From NCBI GenBank assembly GCA_013398955.1, contig VWPU01004545.1:124001-188000 (forward strand): 64,000 bases of DNA. The letters run 5' to 3'. Position 1 is the first letter of the stretch. Every line of letters begins with the position of its first letter. Shown here piece after piece: positions 26,901 to 38,900 of this stretch. The stretch comes from Callaeas wilsoni (taxonomy: Eukaryota > Chordata > Aves > Passeriformes > Callaeidae). The position numbers and the translations under genes were made by a program. Below the pieces are notes generated by a model. It worked only from the letters and a program-made list of their open reading frames with translations. It searched no databases and was not told the origin of the DNA.

Positions 26901-29900
26901 GTTCAAAGTTATAAAGCTCAGCATGGTTTTAATTGTGTCCTTCAAGAGAAAGCCTTCATTCTTCTGTTGGAGAAGTCAGAAGAGTCAGTCACTGTTCACC
27001 CACTGTGTGCCGCTTGTGATTTTACTGTGTCACATGTCCCTTCTTCAGCCATCAGTTTTCCATGCTCTGAGGTCGTAGCCTGATTGCCCACTCATGGAAG
27101 CTGTTCCATGTCTTGTGTCACTACTGGTGCTTTCTCCAAACCTTTTCCAGGTTTGCTTTATATTTCAGAGCTGGAGGAAGCAAAACTGCACATAGTATTT
27201 GACATATAGGAATGCAATAGAATTATGTAATGAAATAATGGAAGCCTTTGTTTTATTCTTTATTCCTTCCTTTTTAGTTCCTGTAGTTTATACTCTCTGA
27301 ATAATGTGTGGCCTAGGAAATGAGCTAAAAATAGACAAGAGTTTTAAAGAAAGAGCTATATTGGTGGACAAGTTAATCTGGATTAATACAGTGGAGGGAA
27401 TAAATATTTTAAATAATTCATTCAGCTATTATTTTTTCTTTCTTATGGAAACTAGTTTTCTTCATATCTCTTCTATTTTTCTTTTCCTAAAGTGCTATTA
27501 AGATCAGCCACCCACAGATCAAGACATTTTATTTTGCGGCAGAAAATGTTCTGGAAATGAACACGTAAGTAGGAGTGACTGGTCATGTTTCATCCTGTCT
27601 CATGCATGAGAACACCCTTTGAAAGTTCATTCTTTCACTGTCAAGCAGTCGTTGACAAAGTTATTTGGGGAATTACTGAGTCTAATTTTTCTGGTCACTA
27701 AATGGAAGAAAACTATTGCTCTTTGTTCACTAATTATAATTGAAATCAGAATCACATAATTAGCCCAGTTTTGATATTAATCCTCCCAACATTTGCTGGT
27801 ATAAATCCCTTTCTGTTAGAGTGGTGCTAAGACTTGATAGCAAGTGCATGACCTTGGAAGAAGTGAGGGAAGAAAGGAAAGAGAGGGAAAAGCTTGCCAT
27901 AGTTTTGTCCCAGAAATGATCTAGGACTAGAATATAACAGTTTCTGATTTCAGAGTATCACGTCTGCCAACAAGGAGGGTTAGAGGGATAGAAAGGGCTG
28001 TTTCTTTAACTCAAATAATCGTTAACTTCAGCATCAAACTATGCTGTAGTTGAAGGATCCTCATGACAGGTCAGAAATTTTCTTTCCACAAATGTCCAGA
28101 AGAAAAATAATCAGATAGTTTTCAATGGAAGAAGTAAAAGTGGATATAAATGCTGTCATTTTAGAAACCACTGAGCTATCAGAAAGATATTATTTTCTAC
28201 TGATCCAATTTTGGCTCATTTAGATAGATCTCATATCTTTGCCCATTTTACTTCAGATTGCAGTCTGCTTTCTATGCTATTGTATTAAATGGCCAAATAC
28301 TGGGTATGAAGCAGTACAATTTAAATGGGAGGAAAGCTCCTGTGACAGTTAAGTCAGCAGTTTAATCACTGCTCTACTAGTGATCTTTGTGAGATTTTTC
28401 ACCAGGCAATGACTACTCATCCCCTCTATAAACATGAGACCACATATGTGTTTACCACAGTAGAAAAAGAGAGAGGTTGAGAGAATGTGTGTGACCTTCT
28501 GAAAGGTCTATAGACACAGAAATGTACAATATTACAGCAGTGTATGTACATAGACATGTATTAATAAATCTGTACTCTACAGATGCCTAAGAGTAAATAT
28601 AGATGAAAAGAATCTGTTGCCCTTTGCAAGTTGGAGCATCACAGAGCATTCTGGTGGGGAGATAACCATCCATTTCTGTGTTCCTGCATTTCCTACCAGA
28701 GCTCCTGAGTGGAGTGACAAGTTCCTGAGGCAGATAGGATGAAGATGACTGAGAATGAGGGACTGCTGGACAGGACTATTTCTGTAGAGAGTGTAACCCT
28801 GGTTGAGAGAGAAGAGATGGAAGGACTTATGGAGAAGGAAAATTAGAGCTAATGGAAGATATTAGTGAGTGCTAACAGCCAGTTTGGAGCCTGGCTGGAA
28901 ATTCTCATGTGAGAAATGTTTAGTCTCCTGTGAGTGAGTGATTGAAATCGGTGCAGGTGTCGTAGCTCTTATGCCCCTCGGAATGATTGTGTCCAAACTC
29001 CACTTCTCGAGTAAATTTCGTTTTGGCTTAAAGCTAGGTAGCCTAGTGTTACAGCAGCCTGCACTGTGCTGTACTAACTCCTCACTGCTGCAACTGATGA
29101 TGTTTTCCTTGGCAAAGTATGAAATACATGCATTTAATACATAAAGTACACACATACTCACGCATATGTCGAAACAGACTAAAAGACATCTGTTCTCTTG
29201 GCTCCAGTCCTGCAAATACACGTGCGAATGGTTCCACTGAACTCGCTGGAGCATTTGTGTGTGTCGAGTTCCTGGTGTGCATAAATGCTTGATGGATTAT
29301 GACCTTTTGTAATTCTTCATGCATATATCTATATATGCGTATACCTGTACATATATCTCTATTAAAAACGGTGGATTTATTAACACAGTCATTTGTTTCA
29401 TTAATTTATCATGTATTTGCTATTGTCATACACACACGAAAAGTAAAGGCATGCTGACTAGGTGCTTGCATTTAGCTGGCCAGTTGTATGTAGTTATTAG
29501 TGGCTTGTCTGCCCTCGTCATTAATGAAGTCCTAGAATTTTTAGCAAATCTTTTCCTTGTTAAGGTGAGTTTTCATTTAAAAAATCATTCTGTTAGGATT
29601 AGCTGTCAGAAGAGAGTCAATGGACCACTCTGACAGAAATGACACTGTTTTTCTGAGTTGTTTTTGGCTGTGTTGTTCATACTGCAGTCTAAAAGTGCAG
29701 TTACTTGACACTGATCTTACTAGCAAATTTCCCGTTGCTTTCGTAAAACCAAATTCAAACAAAAAGAAGTTTTTTCCAGTAACAAATTCCCACCCTTCAT
29801 ACTTTTTCCATATATGCCTTGAGTTTTAATCTTAAAAGCCTGAGCTTTTTCAGTTGTTAGTTACTTAAAATCTCGATAGATCTGAATAACCTACAGGTGA

Positions 29901-32900
29901 ACAGAATATAAAAAAAGTGCAACTAGGGTATGTTTCTAGCAGTGGAAAAATGCAGCCACCTAGGAAGATAAGTGAAAAAACTCTCTGTTAATATCTTAAA
30001 ACAACACAGGAAGTGAGACCTACTGAAACCAAAAGTACTTAGCAAGTTGAAGAACGTGGTATGTTATTATCAAAATGTTTGATTTCAAGTGGTGCAGATT
30101 GTGCTGCAATAGTTTTGGCCAGAGCAGCTGACATAATCTTCTATGGCTCCCATGCCTTTTTCTTCATCTCAGGTGCGAGATGACACCTCAAGAGCTGGAC
30201 TAAATCACGGACATGGTGATAGCACAAAGACTTTAGCTTACACAAATGCGACTTCTGGGTCATCAGTAGTACCTTTTTTTCAGTATAATGGAAAGAAGAT
30301 GTCCCAGGCAACTAATCTTGTTCACTACAGGGAATATTAGTATAGAGGTAACTGGTGCCTTTCGAGAAGATGATCTAAGAAATAGAAACTTTGACATTTA
30401 GTCTTAAGGCTAATGAAAACAGATGTGGTGATGTAGAGCACAACTGAAAGGAGCAAAACTCTGTTTGAAGAGCATGCAAGTGTCTCTAACTCTGTGTTCC
30501 CTCTTTTTCAAACACAGGTGGCTAAGTAAGCTGGGAATGGCTGTAGACCCTCAGGCACCAAACGGGAAGAATGAGGAAGGTATGCTCCTAACTGGTTTCA
30601 GTGTGTAACCACATTGTGTTCTTCACAGTTTTTGTTTGGCCTAATTTTTGTCAGCTATTTGCTTTCTTTTAAACTGTCATCTTGGGTCTGTCTACTGTGT
30701 GAGCTCAGAGAAACCACATTGTCACAGTACAGAATAATCACAGGAAAAGAAAAAATTGTGAGAAACAGTGTGAGTGAGAGACACTAGGTGATCTTGTGAG
30801 AGGTGTGTAACTACTCTGGCAGTTTGCTGGCTTGTTAAGCCTACCAAGTGTGAAGAGGAACAGCTGTGCTGCTCTGGGTTTTGAGCTGGTGAGTTATATT
30901 ACAGGAGCTGTGCTGCAGCATGGCAGCTTGCAGGCCTGGGAACACCTTGTGCTCTGCAGACCCTTCCCTACTGTATCCTCCAGTCCTAGGGGTTTCAACA
31001 ACCGCAGCGTTGGAGGACAAGGGGATGCTACTGCTATTCTGGAGCCTACAATTTGTTTCAGAGCCAAGCCCAAGTTCATTATGGAATGAGAAGCTTTAAA
31101 AGTTTTAAGCAATTTATTTATTTTCTTAATTTGCCCACTGACCTAATATAACTCTTTGGTGGGAGAATACCTGCACTCAAATAACAAATCTGAGCAGAGG
31201 AGCTGTTTTAGAATGAGAAGTGCTTTGGGCAGTATTACTTTACCAAGCCAGGAACGGAATTTAAGCTGAGGAATATGTGTCATCATCAGGGCTTTTAAGT
31301 CTCTATTTTTTTGAGTTTTGGTACCCAGTGCCCTTTTTAGAGCTGCTGAGCTTGTGAAGGAGCTCTCATGAAGAAGAAACTGGTATTTGCAGTAGTATGA
31401 GCACTTAGGTGATGCAGCCGGTTTTGTCTAAGCAATTAAAATGTTCCTCTCTGCACCCTTTCTGCTTTTTCACAAAATTCAAGATTGTGGTTTATGTCCA
31501 GGCTTGGGACATGTAATTCCGTTATTGATTAATTTGATCTGGCTCCATTTATGCTCTACCATTAAAAGCAGCTTTGGAGCTGGTAAACACAGATACTACT
31601 GATTCCCGGAGAATTCAGCAAGTCTCATCAGTTTCTTTGTGTTCAGTTCACAGTTGTTTCTTGTCAGGAAACTTGTTAATTCCCACACCATCTAATTCCT
31701 CCTGCCTGTGTCCTCTTTGAAGCCAACTTTATCAAAACACTTTAGGATAAAGCGCTATATTGTATATTAGGTTGTGTAGCAAGAACTGCAAGATACTTGT
31801 ACTCAGGGAGGAAGTACAAATATATGTTGTCCATCTTTTCATGAAGGGAAGAATTTGATGGAAAATGAGAATGGCCAAAATTTTATACATTAAACGAATT
31901 TTTTTAAGCCTCAAAAAATATGATACTGGTTGTTTTGGCTGAATCGAGAATTATGAAGCAATAAAAAATGAGTCATTCCACCAATCTAAATTTAAAACAA
32001 AAAAAGTCCAAAAGATATAAAATAATCCACTCAATAACTTCTGCAGCAGGTTATCTAATAACCTTGCAATAGCATAACATAGCCAATACTTCTTCAGCTT
32101 TTAAAGATAGTCACCCATCTTCCCCTCAGGAAAAGGCCTTCTGATTCTGGTGTCAAACACCTCCTTGTCTTTTCATGCATGTCCCATGCATGTCCCAGGT
32201 GATCCAGCAGCTGCCTTCAGTGTGGGTGCAGCACCCGCTGGTGCCTGGGTGGACATGTCCTTACAGAAACATTGCTATGTTTCACTGAAACACTGTCACT
32301 ACCCACAGTCACTTCTGTTCCTGCTGACCAGTTCCTGAACTCCCCACCCCACCCCAATGACATGCAGAAAAATAAATTTTGTGGGTATTAAATGAGTTAA
32401 TTTAGGTGAAATAATCTCAGGTGACTGTCCAAAGACCATGCTAACACACTGCCTTCTAGTGGTGTGAGCCCCTGAAGTCCAGTTCTGATGAGGTACTCAC
32501 TGAATTTAAGCAACCCATGCCCTCTGGGGCAGAGCTAGACAGAGGCTCTTGGACAGCACAAGGTGCTGAGTGCATGTGGCCAGCAAAGGGCAGTGCTGGA
32601 TCCCATGCAGACCACAGGGGCAGCCTCTGTTCTGTGACCCTTGGCACTTGCTTAAGTTGGCCTCATTAAGCTCTGACTTTGTCTTTGCAAACTCTCGTGT
32701 CCCCAGCTCAGTGGGATGGGGGTGAGTGCTGTCACCGTGCACATGTGGTGCAGGGCAGGATGCAAGCACTTGCTCCTGTAAAGGTTGCATTTGTGTTGGG
32801 AGGTTTAGCAAAAGTGATCTATGTGGCCTTTCAGTGCATGAATAGGCCCCATGAGAAAGATGGGGACAAAGTTTTTAGCAGGACATACAGGACAAAGGGT

Positions 32901-35900
32901 GATGGTTTTACACTCAAAAAGGGCTAGTTTAGACTAGATATAAAGGTGTTATTTTTGACAGTGAGGTTGGCAAAACACTGAAACAGGTGGCCCAGAGAAG
33001 TGGCAGAAGCGCCATCCCTGGAAACATTCAAGTTCAGGTTGGACAGGGCTCTAAGCAGCTCGGTCTAGTTGAAGGTGTCCATGCTCATTGCAGAAAAATT
33101 GGGCTATATGACCTTTTAAGGTCCCTCCCAACCCAAACTATTCTATGATGCTATGATTCTATGATCTTGTCCAATGTGTGCTATTGCCAGGTCCTGGGCG
33201 TAAGAACCAACAACATCCTGCCTCCCTTTTTCTGGGTCTAATTTTATCAAAGAGTACCACTTCATTTAATCCACCTTTAAACAAATATTTGGAAAATGTT
33301 TTCACCTGCTGCACAGATAGTTAAAAGAATTAACATCATGACTGCCTCTGCCACATGTCAAGAGACATTGAGGCTCTTATGAGTTTGTTTTTGTTTTAAA
33401 AAAAAAAAAAAAAGAGACAAGTAGGGTAGTCCTAGAGCACTGTGTTTACTTTTGGTACTACCTCTTCATATGTACTGCTATGCTGTATGGTGTGTCGATG
33501 TGAGTTACCATGTGTGACAAAAGACTCTCACAAGGCTGCTCTATAGTTTCCCAAACATGGTATGAACGATCTGTTTCCACCAAAATTGCAGCCAAAGCCC
33601 CAGTGCCTGTTGCTAGCTCCAGGAAAACTTACTGGTTACGGAGATTAAGGGATTGTCTCTGCTACTTGCAATCGCTCTCCCTGACTTCTACTACAAATGA
33701 AACTTTTCTTTTAAAGGCTGCAAAGGGACGAAAAAACCCACCCCAAATCTACTGATGAAGCTACCTAGAGCAGTGCACCCAGTGTTTCCTGTCACAGCAA
33801 ATTAGCAACTAATTTTTTTACTAAAAAAAAAAAAAAAGAAAAAAAAAAAAAGAAGTTGCCATGAAGTAGCGTAGCATTATGACAAGTGGGTTAGAAGATG
33901 CTGACTTGTTAAAGTGTGGTCCTAAGTCCAGAGCACCCTACTTGGTGATCTTTGTTTGCCACAGTGCTGTGAGGAATAAATATGTTGGTCTAACTCTTCA
34001 TTTTTGCTCATTTTCCATGTGTACCTCAGAATGTTACAGTGAAAGCGAACACGACGATCCAGAAATAACAGACACGCCACCTCCACCCTACACTGTCCAG
34101 ACACCACCTCCTCCTTCGGTAAGTGTTCCAGTAATTACCTTGTTTCTTGTTGCAAGCAGGTTGAAACAAAACTTTCTTGAGGTGGTGGACCTCTAGGAAT
34201 AACCTAAAGCAGTGTCTGGAAATGTTCACCCTGTGTTCCTGTGAAACGTGCATGCACTGACTGCCCGCCCCATGGCAGAGCACACAGTTAACACATCCTG
34301 CACCACAGGGAGCTTTGCACTGTAAAAGATCAGCTCCTTCCTATTCATCTTGCTGGAGAAAGGAAGGTGTCATCCTACCTCATACACACACTGTGTCTTT
34401 TCTTTACCAGAATTTTAACACACTGCTATAAGCTGTTTTTTTCATACTATTCTCTCTTTTTTTTAAAAATCCATCCTGAAACCTCTCTCTTTTTGTGACT
34501 CTGGTAGCATCACCCAACAGCTTTGTATTTATTTATTTGAGCAAGCTGTTTTTAGGACTGCTGAATTTGAAGCTGCTTTTGTGGCAGTGAAGTGAAGGGA
34601 AAGAGGCATCTTCACACAGTGATAAAATCTGTTTTTCTTCCTCTACCTCTGAAAAATTGACTATGAAAAAAGAAAATAAGTATTCTTCCAAAATCTATGT
34701 AGCATATTGTCCCAGAATATTCCCTCCTGTCTCATTTCATTTCATAAATTAAAATAAGCACTATGCACCCTCATGAGTCTAATTAAATTGGCTTGCCTAA
34801 TTATTATCTGCTTATTGCCCTATTAAACTTGTTTCTATATAATTGTTTTTCTTATGGATCTCATTGCTCTTACGTGTGCTTTAAATGGATTTTTAAAATT
34901 TTCCTTTAATTTTTTTTAATTTTTCCTTTTTTTTTTTTTAGGTAAAGTAGGAAATGTTGTTAATTTGCCATGATAAATAGCTTCACTAGTAGGTTTGAGG
35001 TGGATTTTTTCCTCTCTTCGCAGCCTTTAAAAGAAAAATTTCATTTGTAGTAGAAGTCAGGGAGAGCGATTGCAAGTAGCAGAGACAATCCCTTAATCTC
35101 CGTAACCAGTAAGTTTTCCTGGAGCTAGCAACAGGCACTGGGGCTTTGGCTGCAATTTTGGTGGAAACAGATCGTTCATACCATGTTTGGGAAACTACAG
35201 AGCAGCCTTGTGACTCTTTCTGTCATCATATTTTTAATCTTTAAAAGTTTTTCCATTAAAATGGAAAGTCAAATTTACTTAATTCTGTGTTTAGAAAGGA
35301 GCGATCTGGTTTGGGCTGGTAATGCAGCTGAAATAAGGAATCCTGAGTTCAAGCCTTTCCCTTCACTACCTGAAAGTTAACACTGAGAGGTGTGCAGTAA
35401 TAGACTTAGTGCTAAATGCATTACTTAGTACTCTCATTGCATCTCATGGAAGGGAAGTGTCTGCTGCCTCACTCTTGTGGTACAAGTTCCTCTGTGGCAT
35501 GCTGAAATGACATCCCGTAGCTGGGGTGGGCGCAGGAGCAGCGAAGCAGGAGCAAATGTGAAACACACAGATGAGCTAGAGAAGCTTGTGAAATCACAGG
35601 CTTTAAAAAAAGGAAACATCATGGACAGGGTTACGTGTCTGGCAATCTCTAATTAGTTCACATAAAGCTGGGAACGCATGTCACGCTGTCACCCACTTGC
35701 CCCCCTGGTTTTCAGTCAGATAAGTCAGTCTTCACTTCCTCTCCTGAAACATGTTTATCACTAGAACAATCCGCCTGGCACTCAGGGGTGTGAGGCGTTC
35801 ACTGCTGTAGAACGTGATTCTTTATTGCCTGTACTAACTGGAAATTAACTGCGACCGAGCGGCTATAAATATCAGAGAAAAGAATTTTGGCAATATGTCT

Positions 35901-38900
35901 CCTGCAGTTATTCTGGGCCGTGGGTCAGTTAATGAAGCATCTTGAATTTTATACCTCAGTGGTTTGCCTTTAGGAAGCTGTAGATGTGTTTTCCATCTGC
36001 TCACCTCTGAGTGAATGGCCGTGTTTTTCCAGATGATGAGTTTTAAACAGGTGCTGGTTTTAGTTTTCTGTTTTTCTGGTTTCCTGCTGCTTGTTGCTCT
36101 GTTGCTGCAGAAATCTCTGGTTGTCTCCTTCCCATGCTTCTCTTGAGTGCTGGCTTCCACGTTCTGGCAGGGAACATGTGGGAGGCAGGCAATGGTGCAG
36201 ATGCTGAGGTATCCTCTTTCTCAAGCTTTCCCTTAAAGGGTATCTTCCCTTCAGCCTTTACCTTTGTCAGCTGATTTCCCTTCTTCTTATCCCTTAAAAT
36301 CCCTTCCCTTGTGGACAAAGACTAGTGTCTCCTGTGTAAGGATGTCATCTTTTCACCCCAGAACTGGCCACTGGAATAAGCTCCATTTGCTGTGGGTCTG
36401 GCCCGTGCTCAGCTTGCTTATATAGTGAGTAGGAACAGCTGTTTGACTGCGAGTCAGAGTCTTCTTTTAAATACTATATTTATTACCCCTTTCACTTCTG
36501 GACAAGTGCTGAAACAAGAAAAACACTAGAAGGATTGGGAAAGTGCAGCTTCTACTAAAAACTTAATTCTAGGTTTGGAGCCTGTGGTTGTGTCAGGGAA
36601 GGCTGGTTAAACACTACTCTCTGCCTGTTTATTTGTTGCAGAGTTCTTGAACCAAGCTGTAAAGTCTCAAAAATGGGGCGGATTTGAGTTCACAATCTGT
36701 GGGTACAGCACTTGGCCTGCTTCAATTTTCTCAAATCGCTACTGGAAGTGACACTTATCCTGACAACTCAACTCAGTGTCAAGAATGCCACAGGCATTGA
36801 CTGGAGTTAATTTCCTTTTTTTATTTTAGCAGAAAGGCCTCCAAACTTCTTGACATCAACTCCAAACCAAAAAATATTAGTCTAGAAACTAATAGACAGC
36901 CAGGTGTAGGCTCTGTTACATTTTAGAGCAGCAAACACTTTGCTGTACTTTTGGCACAAAGTTTGTACTTGCTGTTCTATTCTCTGCTGAGTCAAACCAT
37001 TTTGAAATCTGCCGAAAAAAAAAGTACTGATCATGAGGTTTCATGTGTGTGCATGGGTTTGGGTACTGTGGAGGAAAAAAGCAAATGAGGAACAAGTAAA
37101 TTATAACATCTGTAGGGCAAAAGTTAAACTGACCACCTGCATTAATTTGTCCACGTGTGAATGGATTTACAGTTCAAAAATCAGCAGATATGTTAAGACA
37201 ATAGATTGCAGCAGTGGCCAAAAAAGCAGTTGAAGAGTTTCATGGTCATAATTTTCTCTAAAAAATATCTAGAGACTCACTAATCTGCAGTGAAATCCTT
37301 ATGATATGCATTTTAAAATATCCTCAAATGGAAATTTATTATCATATGGATGATTGCAAAACTTCCAAAGGAGTCACTCAAACAAGTTAGGTAAACATTT
37401 GTCGTGCCAAAGAAAAAACAAAACGTAACACATATGCAGAGAAAAAGAAACACCTTCTGGCAGTCATATTTATCTCACCCATATTTTTAATTAAGACACA
37501 ATGAAAATGAAAAAAAAATAGATTCCCCTCAGTGAGGCACAGTCTTTATTTCAATAACATCTTTTTTCTTGCATGGACAAATGCCAGAAAAATAGAGGTG
37601 AGATCTAATATCTACCTTTCCCGTCTTTGAACAATTGAAATTAGACCATCTACAACATGTGGGCAAGAGCTTTTATTGTGCGGTTTTTCTGCTTGATTTT
37701 ATAAATGCTTCAACAATTTGTCTTTGTGATAGGAGCTCTTAGATGAAATGCTTCATATCACCTGTATTCCCAAGGGTGTTTTTAGCACTCATCGTTTACG
37801 ACAGCATCTCCTTGTCCTTTGCTTGAGAATGCATATGTGAAGGTTTCTATTTTAGAAACCAAAACACCTGAAACACAGTGTTATACTTTGCATAGAGGAG
37901 TATAAATGGCTGGTCCTGCAATGTTTGAAACAGTCCTAGGGGAATTGTGAAAGGACTACAGAACACATCTTATGAGGAATGGCTGAGAGGGCTGGGCTTG
38001 TTCAGTGTTGAGAAGAGGACACTCAGGGGGGACCTCATTGCTCTCTACAGTTCCTGAAAGGAAGTTGTAGCCAGACGGGGGCCATGCCTCCAGTGAGAGG
38101 CCTGGAGGAAATGGCCTTAAGTTGGGACAGGAGATTCAGATTAGATATAACACAATTTTTTTTCACCATTAGGGTGGTCAGGGATTGGAATAGGTTACCC
38201 AAGGAGGCAGTGAAGTCACCATCCCTGGAAGTGTTCAAGAGATGTCCGAATCCGGTGCTGGATGATGCGGTTTAGTGGTTTAGGGGTTGCAGTGGTAGTG
38301 TTGGGTGGATGGCTGAACTGGATGACCTTGAGAGTCTCTTCCAACCTTGACAATTCTATGATTCTATGAAAGGCTTTGAAAATTTACAAAAGTGAAGAAG
38401 CTACTATTAACAAATAGTACCCACAGTCTGATATTGGTCCTCCTCATCTTCTGAATTGGCTACTAGCTACGTGATACAGCTGTATTAGAAGCACAGGAAG
38501 ACTTTGCTGGTTTTAAAATTGGAAGGAAGTAGTATACATTACAGTATACAACATCGATTTGCAGATGTTTATAAATCATAATAAAAATATTGTTACTCTG
38601 GGTTTCGTTTATTTGAATAAAACTCACTTCTGGTTTACTGGGTTATAAATAGGTATTCCAGGCTAGTCCCTTTACTGTGTTTTCAGCTTTTCAAGGTTTC
38701 CCTAGCAACACCTTCTCAGTAATTTTCAATATTTTCTGTATAGTTATCATCTGTTTAATCCTTACACAGATCTATTCTACATAAATATTGAGGACAGAAA
38801 CTTGCCAGAATTGTGGTCCATCAAGTCTGGTATTCCAATACTGGCATTGGCCAGTAGCAGATGATTTGCAAAAGGAGTAAACTTCTGCAGTAGCAAGAAA

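Larger units (their letters stand above)
26363..34029 (+). other. IPCEF1: IPCEF1 introns 4, 5 and 6
   Basis: Intron 4 (26363-27492) and intron 5 (27565-30517) are AT-rich with nothing recognised. Intron 6 (30580-34029) holds a CR1 3' fragment (32855-33166), a GC-richer stretch at about 32440-32780, an A run near 33400 and the left inverted-repeat arm (33513-33854). Confidence 0.8.

Noticed and set aside
33531..33720. H/ACA snoRNA-like folding of the inverted-repeat core (ggctgc...gcagcc stem, ANANNA-like agatta, ACA-like end)
   Set aside because: Stems and boxes do not fall at the required spacings, and an open reading frame plus a poly(A) end explain the element better.
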